Of a DNA stretch of 64,000 bases, positions 16,258 to 24,717 are shown one piece after another. Numbering within the stretch: the stretch's first letter is position 1; every line of letters begins with the position of its first letter. Source of the stretch: Streptomyces sp. CG 926 (GTDB lineage Bacteria; Actinomycetota; Actinomycetes; Streptomycetales; Streptomycetaceae); NCBI RefSeq assembly GCF_003148825.1, contig NZ_QGGZ01000009.1:248001-312000 (forward strand). Direction: 5' to 3'. The notes below the pieces were generated by a model. It searched no databases and was not told where the DNA came from. It saw only the letters and a program-made list of their open reading frames with translations. Both the position numbers and the translations under genes were made by a program.

Positions 16258-17391
16258 TCAGACGGTGGCGGCGGCCCGCGTCGTGGTCGCGATGGTGGCC
16301 GAGCCGACCACGCGGGTGCCGTCGTAGAGCACGATCGCCTGGCCGGGGGCCACGCCCCGGACCGGCTCGGTGAAGGAGACGCGCAGCTCGCCGTCCACCA
16401 CCTCGGCAAAGACCTCGGTCTCGCCGCCGTGGGCGCGCAGCTGGGCGGTGTAGGTGCCCGGGGCGGCGGCCACGGCTCCGCACCAGCGGGGGCGGATCGC
16501 GGTGAGCGCGGTGACGTCGAGGGCCTCGACGGGGCCGACGGTGACGGTGTTGTTCACCGGGGAGATGTCGAGGACGTAGCGCGGCTTGCCGTCGGGGGCG
16601 GGGTGCCCGATGCGCAGGCCCTTGCGCTGGCCGATGGTGAAGCCGAAGGCGCCGTCGTGGGTACCGACCTTCTCGCCGGTCGCCTCGTCGACGATGTCGC
16701 CCTCGGCCTTGCCGAGGCGGTTCGCGAGGAAGCCCTGGGTGTCGCCGTCGGCGATGAAGCAGATGTCGTGGCTGTCGGGCTTCTTCGCGACGGCCAGACC
16801 CCGCTCCTCGGCCTCGGCGCGGATCTCTTCCTTGGTGGTGAGGGTGTCACCGAGCGGGAAGAGGGCGTGGGCGAGCTGCTTCTCGTCGAGGACGCCGAGG
16901 ACGTACGACTGGTCCTTGGCCATGTCGGAGGCGCGGTGCAGCTCTCGGGAGCCGTCCTCGTTCAGCACGACGGTGGCGTAGTGGCCGGTGCAGACGGCGT
17001 CGAAGCCGAGCGCGAGGGCCTTGTCGAGCAGCGCCGCGAACTTGATCTTCTCGTTGCAGCGCAGGCACGGGTTCGGGGTGCGCCCGGCCTCGTACTCGGA
17101 GATGAAGTCCTCGACCACGTCCTCGCGGAAGCGCTCGGCGAGGTCCCAGACGTAGAACGGGATGCCGATGACGTCGGCGGCCCGGCGGGCGTCGCGGGAG
17201 TCCTCGATGGTGCAGCAACCGCGGGCGCCCGTCCGGAAGGACTGCGGGTTCGCGGAGAGCGCGAGGTGGACGCCGGTCACGTCGTGCCCGGCTTCGACCG
17301 CGCGGGCGGCGGCGACGGCGGAGTCCACGCCCCCGGACATGGCGGCCAGGACGCGAAGGGGGCGGGCGGTGCGCGGCAGGTTCTCAGTCAT
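16258..17391 (-). CDS. mnmA: tRNA 2-thiouridylase
   Basis: Installs 2-thiouridine at wobble position 34 of Glu, Gln and Lys tRNAs. It is 377 residues. The PP-loop for ATP is AAMSGGVDSAVAA near the N-terminus, and the catalytic and persulfide cysteines are in NPCLRCNEKIKF and DSHDICFIADGD. The C-terminal half holds the family beta-barrel region. The sulfur donor is probably the cysteine desulfurase at 18120-19283, separated here only by a convergent amidase gene. Confidence 0.95.
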   Translation of the reverse strand: MTENLPRTARPLRVLAAMSGGVDSAVAAARAVEAGHDVTGVHLALSANPQSFRTGARGCCTIEDSRDARRAADVIGIPFYVWDLAERFREDVVEDFISEYEAGRTPNPCLRCNEKIKFAALLDKALALGFDAVCTGHYATVVLNEDGSRELHRASDMAKDQSYVLGVLDEKQLAHALFPLGDTLTTKEEIRAEAEERGLAVAKKPDSHDICFIADGDTQGFLANRLGKAEGDIVDEATGEKVGTHDGAFGFTIGQRKGLRIGHPAPDGKPRYVLDISPVNNTVTVGPVEALDVTALTAIRPRWCGAVAAAPGTYTAQLRAHGGETEVFAEVVDGELRVSFTEPVRGVAPGQAIVLYDGTRVVGSATIATTTRAAATV

Positions 17392-17424
17392 AGCACCGTC
17401 CAGAGTACGGGGGAACCGAGCGGG

Positions 17425-17433
17425 GTCACAGCG
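17425..17433 (+). promoter_or_regulatory. GTCACAGCG motif upstream of the amidase gene
   Basis: An exact match to the GTCACAGCG element that MtrA recognises in mycobacteria, 19 bp upstream of the GTG of a cell-wall amidase. A lone 9-mer is expected about once by chance in this much sequence, so it is only weak evidence. Confidence 0.25.
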
Positions 17434-17452
17434 CGTTATCGGGGTACGGGGG

Positions 17453-18127
17453 GTGGATCACATCGTCGAGCAGGGAAACAAGGGGAAGAAGTCGCCAGGG
17501 CGGACCCGCAGGGCCGTGCTCTTCGGCGGGCTCGGGGTCTTCGCGGTGGCGGCGGTGGCCGGCCGGGAGGAGATCGGCCGTGCCTGGTGGCTGATACCGG
17601 GAGTGGACAAGCCGCGCAAGGAGGGCGAGCTCGACCACGCGGGTGCGAGCTGGACGTCGGCCTCGCCGGCGAACTGGCGCAAGGCGGACCGCCCGGCCGA
17701 CTATCGGGTGGACCGGATAGTCGTGCATGTCACACAGGGCGGCTTCGAGTCCTCGGTGGACGCCTTCAAGAACCCGTGGCACAAGGCGTCGGCGCACTAC
17801 ATCGTGCGCGGGGACGGGCACGTGGAGCAGATGGTGCGCGAGCTGGACGTGGCCTTCCACTCCGGGAACCGCTCGATGAACGAGCGCAGTGTCGGCATCG
17901 AGCACGTGGGCTTCGTGGACCGCCCGCAGGACTTCACGGACGCGATGTACGCCGCTTCGGCCCGGCTGGCGGCCGACGTCTGCCGCCGGTACGACATACC
18001 GGCGGACCGTACGCACATAGTCGGCCACTCCGAGGTCCCGGGCGCCGACCACACCGATCCCGGCCGACACTGGGACTGGAACCGCTACATCGGCCAGGTG
18101 CGGGCGGCGCTGGACGCTCCTAGCTGA
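17453..18127 (+). CDS. Secreted N-acetylmuramoyl-L-alanine amidase (amidase_2)
   Basis: A 224-residue peptidoglycan hydrolase. A basic N-terminus with RTRRAVLFGGLGVFAVAA (about 19-36) looks like a twin-arginine signal. The amidase_2 fold follows from about 82: first zinc-site His in IVVHVTQGG, later His in HIVGHSEVPG, and the family ending DHTDPGRHWDW. The GTG start is chosen because the family homology begins shortly after it; GGGGTACGGGGG directly precedes it. It ends in an 8-bp overlap with the convergent cysteine desulfurase gene. Confidence 0.9.
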   Translation: MDHIVEQGNKGKKSPGRTRRAVLFGGLGVFAVAAVAGREEIGRAWWLIPGVDKPRKEGELDHAGASWTSASPANWRKADRPADYRVDRIVVHVTQGGFESSVDAFKNPWHKASAHYIVRGDGHVEQMVRELDVAFHSGNRSMNERSVGIEHVGFVDRPQDFTDAMYAASARLAADVCRRYDIPADRTHIVGHSEVPGADHTDPGRHWDWNRYIGQVRAALDAPS

Positions 18128-19283
18128 GGCCGGCCGTGCGGGCACGCTCGACCGCCGGGCCGATGGCCGCCGCCAGGGCCGCCACGTCCTCCTTGGTGGA
18201 GGTGTGGCCGAGCGAGAAGCGCAGGGTGCCGCGGGCCAGCTGGGGGTCGGTGCCGGTGGCCAGCAGGACGTGGCTGGGCTGGGCCACGCCGGCGGTGCAG
18301 GCGGAGCCGGTGGAGCATTCGATGCCCTGGGCGTCGAGCAGGAGCAGCAGCGAGTCGCCCTCGCAGCCGGGGAAGCTGAAGTGGGCGTTGGCGGGCAGCC
18401 GCTCGTCGGGGTCGCCCCCGAGGACGGCGTCGGGCACGGCCGCGCGGACGGCGTCGACCAGTTCGTCGCGCAGGGCGCCGATCTCGGTGGCGAACCGCTC
18501 GCGCCGTTCGACGGCGAGCACGGCGGCCACGGCGAAGGCGGCGACGGCCGGCACGTCGAGGGTGCCGGAGCGGACGTGCCGCTCCTGGCCACCGCCGTGC
18601 AGGACGGGTACGGGGCTCTGGTCGCGGCCGAGCAGCAGTGCGCCGATGCCGTAGGGGCCGCCGACCTTGTGGCCGCTGACGGTCATGGCGGCGAGGCCGC
18701 TGTCGCCGAAGTGGACGTCGAGCTGTCCGAGGGCCTGGACGGCGTCGGAGTGCAGCGGGATCCCGGACTCGCGGGCGATGGCGGCCAGTTCGCGGACCGG
18801 CATGACGGTGCCGATCTCGTTGTTGGCCCACATGACGGTGGCCAGGGCCACGTCGTCGGGGTTGCGCTCGACGGCCTCTCGGAAGGCGTCGGCGTGGACC
18901 CGCCCGTAGCGGTCCACGGGGAGGTAGTCGACCTGCGCGCCCTCGTGCTCGGCGAGCCAGTGCACGGCGTCGAGCACGGCGTGGTGCTCGACGGGGCTGG
19001 CGATGATCCGGGTCCGGGCGGGGTCCGCGTCGCGCCGGGCCCAGTACAGGCCCTTGACGGCGAGGTTGTCGGCCTCCGTGCCGCCGGCGGTGAAGACCAC
19101 CTCGCTGGGGCGGGCGCCGACCGCCTCGGCGAAGGCCTCACGGGCCTCCTCGACGGTACGGCGGGCCCGGCGGCCGGCGGCGTGCAGGGAGGAGGCGTTC
19201 CCCGTGGCGGCGAACTGCGCGGTCATCGCCGCGGCGGCCTCCGGCAGCATCGGGGTGGTGGCGGCGTGGTCGAGGTAGGCCAT
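18120..19283 (-). CDS. Cysteine desulfurase (IscS/NifS family)
   Basis: A PLP enzyme of 387 residues that moves sulfur from cysteine to an enzyme-bound persulfide. It begins MAYLDHAATTPM, has the PLP-lysine motif SGHKVGGP, and the loop cysteine in IECSTGSACTAG. It probably supplies mnmA, which is two genes away on the same strand, and may also serve iron-sulfur assembly. The last 8 bp overlap the convergent amidase gene. Confidence 0.95.
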   Translation of the reverse strand: MAYLDHAATTPMLPEAAAAMTAQFAATGNASSLHAAGRRARRTVEEAREAFAEAVGARPSEVVFTAGGTEADNLAVKGLYWARRDADPARTRIIASPVEHHAVLDAVHWLAEHEGAQVDYLPVDRYGRVHADAFREAVERNPDDVALATVMWANNEIGTVMPVRELAAIARESGIPLHSDAVQALGQLDVHFGDSGLAAMTVSGHKVGGPYGIGALLLGRDQSPVPVLHGGGQERHVRSGTLDVPAVAAFAVAAVLAVERRERFATEIGALRDELVDAVRAAVPDAVLGGDPDERLPANAHFSFPGCEGDSLLLLLDAQGIECSTGSACTAGVAQPSHVLLATGTDPQLARGTLRFSLGHTSTKEDVAALAAAIGPAVERARTAGLS

Positions 19284-19341
19284 GATCCCCCGATTCTACG
19301 AGTCCACCGGTGGCCGCTTGCGCCGCGGGACCCCACGACGG

Positions 19342-19374
19342 CCGGCAGGGCGCTCCTGAGGAGCGCCCTGCCGG
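19342..19374 (-). terminator. Terminator after the thioesterase gene
   Basis: Perfect 15-bp stem CCGGCAGGGCGCTCC / GGAGCGCCCTGCCGG with a 3-nt loop, 14 bp past the thioesterase stop. It also insulates the desulfurase gene that follows on the same strand. Confidence 0.85.
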
Positions 19375-19388
19375 TGGGATGGGGAGCG

Positions 19389-20246
19389 TCAGGCCGGGCG
19401 CAGGGCGCGGGCCAGTTGGCGGGACTGCGCGACCAGGTGGTCCGACGAGTCCCAGACCTCGGCGTCCTCCTCCAGGAAGCCGCCGGCCAGGTTGCGGGTG
19501 GTGATGGACACCCGGAGCGGGCCGGGGGCCGGGCGGCGGCGGACGTGCGTGGTGAGTTCCACCGTCGGGGTCCAGGCCACCAGGCCGAGGTCGAAGGCGG
19601 TCGGCGGCAGCGCGTCGACGGCCAGGAGCATGGAGAGCGGGTCGGCGTCGCGGCCGTCGGCCAGCTCGAACCAGGCCCGCATCTCACCCTTGCCGGAGGG
19701 CGCGCCGACGGCCCAGCCGGCGGTGGCCGGGTCCAGCCGGAGTCGCAGCCGGTCCACGATGGCGGAGCTGCCGGGGATCGGGGCCGGGCCGGCCTCGGGG
19801 CCGATGCAGTCCTCGTAGGCGGGGATGGCGGGCGGCACGGCGACGGTGCGGACGTCGTCGGGCAGGGCCGCGAGGTCGCCGTAGGAGGCGATGACGCGGA
19901 TGCGCTCGATCTCGGCGCCGCTCTCGTCGTACTGGAACAGCGAGGCCTGGCCGGTGGACAGGGTGCGGCCGATCCGGACGACCTCGGTGCGGATCACGGC
20001 GGGGCCGGGCACGGAGGAGGTCAGGTAGTGCGCGGAGACCGTGAAGGGGTCCGGGTGCGGGAGGGCCGCCGACAGGGCCCGGCCGACCAGGGCCAGCAGG
20101 TAGCCGCCGTTCACGGCGGCGATGATCGTCCAGCCGGCGGAGAGTTCCGCGTCGTACACCCCGGGCTCGCCCGCGCGTGCGGTGATGGCGGTGTCGCGGT
20201 CGAACTCACTGTCGCCGATGGAGGCCTTGGCAGCTGCGTGTGACAT
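19389..20246 (-). CDS. Acyl-CoA thioesterase family protein
   Basis: A 285-residue TesB-like double-hotdog thioesterase. It begins MSHAAAKASIGDSEFDRDTA, with GWTIIAAVNGGYLLALVGRA and DPFTVSAHYLTSSVPG in the N-terminal hotdog and the second hotdog from about 180. It probably hydrolyses acyl-CoA; the substrate is unknown. It is monocistronic, with its own terminator, and a short inverted repeat sits 23-38 bp upstream. Confidence 0.85.
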   Translation of the reverse strand: MSHAAAKASIGDSEFDRDTAITARAGEPGVYDAELSAGWTIIAAVNGGYLLALVGRALSAALPHPDPFTVSAHYLTSSVPGPAVIRTEVVRIGRTLSTGQASLFQYDESGAEIERIRVIASYGDLAALPDDVRTVAVPPAIPAYEDCIGPEAGPAPIPGSSAIVDRLRLRLDPATAGWAVGAPSGKGEMRAWFELADGRDADPLSMLLAVDALPPTAFDLGLVAWTPTVELTTHVRRRPAPGPLRVSITTRNLAGGFLEEDAEVWDSSDHLVAQSRQLARALRPA

Positions 20247-20268
20247 GTAAACGACGGTACACCGGCTT

Positions 20269-20284
20269 GCTACTAAGCGGTAGC
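20269..20284. promoter_or_regulatory. Short inverted repeat upstream of thioesterase gene
   Basis: GCTAC-N6-GTAGC, 5-bp arms, in the 47-bp gap between the TRIC-like gene end and the thioesterase start. It could be a repressor site. Arms are short. Confidence 0.25.
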
Positions 20285-20293
20285 TTTCTTTTG

Positions 20294-20950
20294 TTACGGC
20301 TCTTCGGCCACCGAGGAGCGCCTGTTCCAGGCCAGCGGCGCCCGCCAGTGGTAGCGCATGGCGAGGAGACGCAGGACGAAGGTGGTGACGATGGCGAGGC
20401 CGGTGGTGATGCCGTTGAGGGCGTGCAGGCTGATGAAGATCGCCACCATCGAGGCGCCGACCAGCGCGGGGACGGCGTACATCTCACGGTCGCGCAGCAG
20501 CGAGGGCACCTCGTTGACGAGCACGTCACGCAGGACGCCTCCGCCGACGGCGGTGGTGACACCGAGCGCCGCGGAGGCGGTCAGGCCGAGGCCGTACTCG
20601 TAGGCCTTGGTCGTGCCCGTCACGCAGAAGAGCCCGAGGCCGGCCGCGTCGAACACGTTGATGGCGTGGTTGATCCGCTGGACCTCGGGGTGCAGGAAAT
20701 AGACGATCGCGGCGGCGACCAGCGGGGTCACGAAGAAGCTGAGTTCACCGAAGGCGGCGGGCGGCACGGCACCGATGACGAGGTCCCGGAAGAGACCGCC
20801 GCCCAGGGCCGTGACGAGCGCGAGGACGGCGATGCCGAAGACGTCGAAGTTCTTGCGTACGGCGAGGAGGGCGCCTGCGGTGGCGAAGACGAAGATGCCG
20901 GCGAGGTCCAGGGCATGCTGGATCCCGGGCGGGAAGAGATCGTGGAGCAC
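20294..20950 (-). CDS. TRIC/UPF0126 family channel protein
   Basis: A 218-residue membrane protein with about seven helices made of two similar halves, each with a glycine-rich turn and GGG-LRD or GGG-FRD (ALGGGLFRDLV and AVGGGVLRDVL). This is the UPF0126/TRIC family, which forms trimeric cation channels in some members. The GTG start gives VLHDLFPPGIQHALDLAG; the open frame upstream lacks homology. The Shine-Dalgarno is weak. It lies between the thioesterase gene and the peptide transporter operon. Confidence 0.85.
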   Translation of the reverse strand: MLHDLFPPGIQHALDLAGIFVFATAGALLAVRKNFDVFGIAVLALVTALGGGLFRDLVIGAVPPAAFGELSFFVTPLVAAAIVYFLHPEVQRINHAINVFDAAGLGLFCVTGTTKAYEYGLGLTASAALGVTTAVGGGVLRDVLVNEVPSLLRDREMYAVPALVGASMVAIFISLHALNGITTGLAIVTTFVLRLLAMRYHWRAPLAWNRRSSVAEEP

Positions 20951-21025
20951 CGGGCCATTGTCACCTGCGGCGGGCTCGGCGGAATGCGGGGCTCCACCGA
21001 GGTCGGGTGTGCCGCTCGGCTCCCG

Positions 21026-21104
21026 CCGGGTGAGGGTGCGCCTGCCGCTCCCCCCGGGTGAGGGTGCGCCTGCCGCTCCCCCCGGGTGAGGGTGCGCCTG
21101 CCGC
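21026..21104. repeat. 28-bp tandem repeat, 2.8 copies
   Basis: Units starting CCGGGTGAGGGTGCGCCTG begin at 21026, 21054 and 21082; the third is cut short at 21104. The first two are identical over the full 28 bp. It lies between the interspersed repeat and the TRIC start. Confidence 0.9.
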
Positions 21105-21152
21105 GGCCCGCGGGCTGCCGACAGCGGACCGTGGTGCCGTGCGGCGCCACTG

Positions 21153-21199
21153 CCGGGGCTCCGCCCCGGACCCCGCGCCTCAAACGCCGGCGGGGCTGA
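21153..21199. repeat. 47-bp interspersed palindromic repeat, copy B
   Basis: Matches copy A at 2050-2096 at 46 of 47 positions (one A/G difference) in the same orientation. It lies 96 bp downstream of the last transporter gene. Confidence 0.85.
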
Positions 21200-21250
21200 A
21201 ATCTCGCCTCGATCGCCGTCGGGGCGAGAGGGGTGCCGGAGTCGTCCGGT

Positions 21251-21285
21251 GGGGCCGAAGCCGCGCCGAAGGCGGTTTCGGCCCC
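21251..21285 (-). terminator. Terminator of the peptide transporter operon
   Basis: Hairpin GGGGCCGAAGCCGC / GCGGTTTCGGCCCC with a 7-nt loop, 14 positions with one mismatch, ending 9 bp past the last stop of the operon. Confidence 0.75.
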
Positions 21286-21294
21286 AGCGGGCGG

Positions 21295-22413
21295 CTACTC
21301 CGTGGCCTTGGCCACCGCGTCCGCCGCGCCCGGCAGGGGCTGGTCGCCCGGCGCCTGGTCGGGGGCGTTCTCCGGGTGGTGGCAGGCCACCTGGTGGCCT
21401 GGCTTCAGCGCCAGCAGCGGCGGTTCCTTCGTCGCGCAGATCTGCGTGGCCTTCCAGCACCGGGTGTGGAAGCGGCAGCCGCTCGGCGGCGAGATCGGCG
21501 ACGGAACATCGCCCTTGAGCAGGATGCGGCCGCTCTTGGCGCCGCGCCGCCTCGGGTCGGGCACCGGCACGGCCGACATCAGGGCCGTGGTGTAGGGGTG
21601 CATCGGCGCACCGTACAGCCCCTTGTTGTCGGCCAGCTCGACGATCTTGCCGAGGTACATGACGGCGATGCGGTCCGAGACGTGCCGGATGACCGACAGG
21701 TCGTGCGCGATGATCACGTAGGTGAGACCGAGCTCGTCCTGGAGGTCGTCCAGCAGGTTCACCACCTGGGCCTGGATCGACACGTCCAGCGCCGAGACGG
21801 GCTCGTCCGCGACCACCAGCTTCGGCTTCAGCGCCAGGGCCCGCGCGATGCCGATGCGCTGGCGCTGACCGCCGGAGAACTCGTGCGGGTAGCGGTTGTA
21901 GTGCTCGGGGTTCAGGCCCACGAGCGACAGCAGCCGCTGGACCTCCGCCTTGAGCCCGCCCTCCGGGGTGACCTTCTGGAGCCTGAACGGCGCGCTGACG
22001 ATGGTGCCCACCGTGTGGCGGGGGTTCAGCGAGCCGTACGGGTCCTGGAAGATCATCTGCACGTCGCGGCGCAGCGGGCGCATGCCCGACACGCCGAGGT
22101 GCGTGATGTCCTTGCCCTCGAACTCGATGGAGCCGCCGGTCGGCTCCAGCAGCCGCGTGATCAGCCGACCCATGGTCGACTTGCCGCAGCCGGACTCGCC
22201 GACGATGCCGAGGGTCTCCCCGCGCCGGACGTCGAAGTCGAGGCCGTCGACGGCCTTGACCGCGCCCACCTGGCGCCGGATCAGTCCCTTGGTGATCGGG
22301 AAGTGCTTCGCCAGGCCGGTGACCTTGAGCAGGACCTCGGCCTCGGGGGACTCCTTGGCCTGCGCGGGAATGTCCACCGTCGCCGGCTTCTTCATGTCAG
22401 GCGTCTCGGTCAC
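21295..22413 (-). CDS. Peptide ABC transporter ATP-binding protein (OppF/DppF type)
   Basis: A 372-residue ABC ATPase that powers oligopeptide or dipeptide import. Walker A is GESGCGKS, the signature is LSGGQ-like in FSGGQRQRIGIARALA, and Walker B is KLVVADEPVSALD. The C-terminal oligopeptide-type extension has the Cys-rich segment near CRFHTRC. It starts at a GTG that overlaps the preceding stop as GTGA, so it is coupled to OppD. It is the last gene of the five-gene cluster. Confidence 0.95.
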   Translation of the reverse strand: MTETPDMKKPATVDIPAQAKESPEAEVLLKVTGLAKHFPITKGLIRRQVGAVKAVDGLDFDVRRGETLGIVGESGCGKSTMGRLITRLLEPTGGSIEFEGKDITHLGVSGMRPLRRDVQMIFQDPYGSLNPRHTVGTIVSAPFRLQKVTPEGGLKAEVQRLLSLVGLNPEHYNRYPHEFSGGQRQRIGIARALALKPKLVVADEPVSALDVSIQAQVVNLLDDLQDELGLTYVIIAHDLSVIRHVSDRIAVMYLGKIVELADNKGLYGAPMHPYTTALMSAVPVPDPRRRGAKSGRILLKGDVPSPISPPSGCRFHTRCWKATQICATKEPPLLALKPGHQVACHHPENAPDQAPGDQPLPGAADAVAKATE

Positions 22414-23561
22414 AGCTTCGGCGCAATCTCTTCGGTCCAGATCCGGGTCCGCTCGTCCTGCGACATGTGGCAGGCGGACCAGTGGCGGCTGTCGTCCTCG
22501 GTCAGCTCGGGCCGGACCGTACGCGTCACGTTGCCCTTGGGCACGTCGGCGTACGGGCAACGCGGGTTGAAGGCGCAGCCGTCGGGGATGTTGATGAGGC
22601 TGGGCGGGGAGCCCTTGACCGGGATGAGGCGCTCGCTCTGCTCGCGGTCGATGCGCGGCATCGAGCCCAGCAGGCCCCAGGTGTAGGGGTGGCGGGGCTC
22701 GTAGAAGACCTTCTCGGCCGTGCCCCGCTCGACGCACCGGCCGCCGTACATGACGAGGATCTCGTCGGCCATCTCCGCGACGACGCCGAGGTCGTGCGTG
22801 ATCATGATGACGGCGGAGCCGAACTCCTTCTGCAGATCGCGGATCAGGTCCAGGATCTGCGCCTGCACGGTGACGTCCAGGGCCGTGGTCGGCTCGTCCG
22901 CGATCAGCAGGTCGGGGTTGTTGACCAGCGACATCGCGATCATCGCGCGCTGGCGCATGCCGCCGGAGAACTGGTGCGGGTAGTCGTCGACGCGCTTGCC
23001 CGGCTCGGGGATGCCCACGCGGTCGAGCATCTCGACGGCGCGCTTGCGCGCCGTCTTCTTGTCGACGTCGTTGTGGACGCGGTACGCCTCCACGATCTGG
23101 GAGCCGATCGTGTAGTACGGGTGCAGCGCGCTCAGCGGATCCTGGAAGATCATCGCCATGTCGCGGCCCCGCAGCCGGCGCACCTCCTCGGGATCGGCCG
23201 ACAGCAGTTCCTTGCCGCCGAGCCAGATCTCGCCCGACATCTCGACGGTGGAGCGACTGGCGGTGCTCGCCCGGTGCAGGCCCATGACGGCCAGCGAGGT
23301 GACGGACTTGCCGGAGCCGGACTCACCCACGATGCCGAGGGTGCGGCCCTTCTCCAGCTGGAAGGAGAGCCCGTCGACGGACTTGACGACGCCGTCGTCG
23401 GTGGGGAAGTGGACCTTGAGGTCGCGTACGTCGAGGAAGGCCTCGGAGGGCGGGACGTCGCCCGGTCCCACCACGACGGCCGTGGCGGTGGCGGTGTGCG
23501 CGGCACGGTCGGCGGCGGCGGCTTCGCCGGCCTCGTTCCCCTTCGGAGTCGGATCGGTCAC
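22410..23561 (-). CDS. Peptide ABC transporter ATP-binding protein (OppD/DppD type)
   Basis: A 383-residue ABC ATPase, partner of the OppF-type subunit. Walker A is GESGSGKS, the signature is FSGGMRQRAMIAMSLV, and Walker B is LLIADEPTTALD. The N-terminus has an Ala/Glu-rich extension before the ABC domain. The GTG start overlaps the permease stop as GTGA. Both overlaps place it in a tightly coupled operon. Substrate specificity is not visible. Confidence 0.95.
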   Translation of the reverse strand: MTDPTPKGNEAGEAAAADRAAHTATATAVVVGPGDVPPSEAFLDVRDLKVHFPTDDGVVKSVDGLSFQLEKGRTLGIVGESGSGKSVTSLAVMGLHRASTASRSTVEMSGEIWLGGKELLSADPEEVRRLRGRDMAMIFQDPLSALHPYYTIGSQIVEAYRVHNDVDKKTARKRAVEMLDRVGIPEPGKRVDDYPHQFSGGMRQRAMIAMSLVNNPDLLIADEPTTALDVTVQAQILDLIRDLQKEFGSAVIMITHDLGVVAEMADEILVMYGGRCVERGTAEKVFYEPRHPYTWGLLGSMPRIDREQSERLIPVKGSPPSLINIPDGCAFNPRCPYADVPKGNVTRTVRPELTEDDSRHWSACHMSQDERTRIWTEEIAPKL

Positions 23562-24565
23562 GACAGCCTCACCCTCGGGTCGATGATGGCGTAGACGAGG
23601 TCCACCACCAGGTTGCACAGCACGATGAAGGCTCCGGCGAAGAGGGTCACCCCGAGGATCTTCGGCAGGTCGTTCACCGCGATGGCGTGGTACGCGTACT
23701 CACCGATGCCGTGGTACGAGAAGACCGTCTCGGTGACGATGGCGCCGCCGAGGAGCAGCCCGAAGTCCATGCCGAAGATGGTCACGATGGGGGTCAGCGC
23801 GGAGCGCAGCCCGTGGCGGGTGACGACGACCCGTTCGCGCAGGCCCTTGGCGCGCGCGGTGCGGATGTAGTCCTCGCTCATGGTCTCCAGCATTCCGGCC
23901 CGGGTGAGCCGGGCGTAGAGCGCGGAGTAGAGGAAGGCGAGCGTGCACCAGGGCAGGACCAGCCCCTGGAACCAGGCGCCCGGATCCTCGGAGAAGTCCA
24001 CGTACACATTGGTGAACACGGGCCAGTTGAAGACGAAGACGGCCAACGAGAGCGTGCCGGTGAAGAACATCGGCAGCGAGACGCCGGCGAGGGCCACGCC
24101 CATCGCGAGCCGGTCGAAGAGCGAGCCCGGGCGCAGGGCCGAGACCACGCCCGTCGTCACACCGGTGATCAGCCAGATGATGGCCGCTCCCAGCGTGAGG
24201 GAGGCGGTGATGGGCAGCCGGGCGACGATGTCGGGCCAGACCTCGACGTGGTCCTTGAAGGAGTAGCCGAGGCAGGGGGCGCTGCACTGCGAGGGGTCGG
24301 GGCCGTAGTTGAACTCACGGCCCGCGAATATGCCCCGCAGGAAGTCCCAGTACTGCGAGTACAGGGGCTGGTCGAAACCGAGGTTCTTCTTGACCGCGGC
24401 GATGGACTCGGGCGAGGGGTTCTTGCCCACGTACTGGGTGGCCAGCGAGTCGGCCGTGCCGCCGGCCAGCCGGGGCAGCAGGAAGAAGATCGCGAAGGTG
24501 ATCGCGCTGACAACGAGCAGCAGGAACACCGCGGCGAACAGCCGCCGGACGATGTACACAAACAC
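23558..24565 (-). CDS. Peptide ABC transporter permease (OppB/DppB type)
   Basis: A 335-residue inner-membrane permease with six predicted helices. The N-terminal FVYIVRRLFAAVFLLLVVSA is the typical OppB start, and the permease EAA loop is near RTARAKGLRERVV. The GTG start has a hairpin 24 bp upstream. It pairs with the OppC-type permease at 26545-27540. Confidence 0.94.
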   Translation of the reverse strand: MFVYIVRRLFAAVFLLLVVSAITFAIFFLLPRLAGGTADSLATQYVGKNPSPESIAAVKKNLGFDQPLYSQYWDFLRGIFAGREFNYGPDPSQCSAPCLGYSFKDHVEVWPDIVARLPITASLTLGAAIIWLITGVTTGVVSALRPGSLFDRLAMGVALAGVSLPMFFTGTLSLAVFVFNWPVFTNVYVDFSEDPGAWFQGLVLPWCTLAFLYSALYARLTRAGMLETMSEDYIRTARAKGLRERVVVTRHGLRSALTPIVTIFGMDFGLLLGGAIVTETVFSYHGIGEYAYHAIAVNDLPKILGVTLFAGAFIVLCNLVVDLVYAIIDPRVRLS

Positions 24566-24588
24566 GGGGGTCGGCTTCGGCGTCCGCC

Positions 24589-24627
24589 GGTCCGCCCCGC
24601 ACCCCGGTCGGGGGCGCGGGACGGACC
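24589..24627 (-). ncRNA. Intercistronic RNA hairpin between binding protein and permease genes
   Basis: A 17-bp stem with a 5-nt loop in the 152-bp gap. On the plus strand two pairs are mismatched (C-A and A-C), but in the minus-strand RNA these become G-U wobbles, so the stem is complete only as the operon transcript. It probably holds back or stabilises the upstream binding-protein mRNA, giving more binding protein than permease. Confidence 0.7.
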
Positions 24628-24717
24628 GGCGCGCGCACTGCTGCCTTCACCTGCCTTCCACGGTTCTGGCAGATCTGGCTGAGAGGGTCGAACTGCCTGA
24701 GGACTTGACGTCCGGGG

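Larger units (their letters stand above)
20951..21294. other. 344-bp intergenic region: TRIC promoter, tandem repeat, interspersed repeat, terminator
   Basis: No gene is supported. From left to right it holds three tandem 28-bp repeats (21026-21104), the second copy of the 47-bp interspersed repeat (21153-21199), and the opp terminator hairpin (21251-21285). Open frames here are low-complexity and repeat-derived. Confidence 0.7.

Noticed and set aside
21026..21104. CRISPR-like repeats
   Set aside because: The 28-bp copies are directly adjacent with no spacers and no cas gene nearby.
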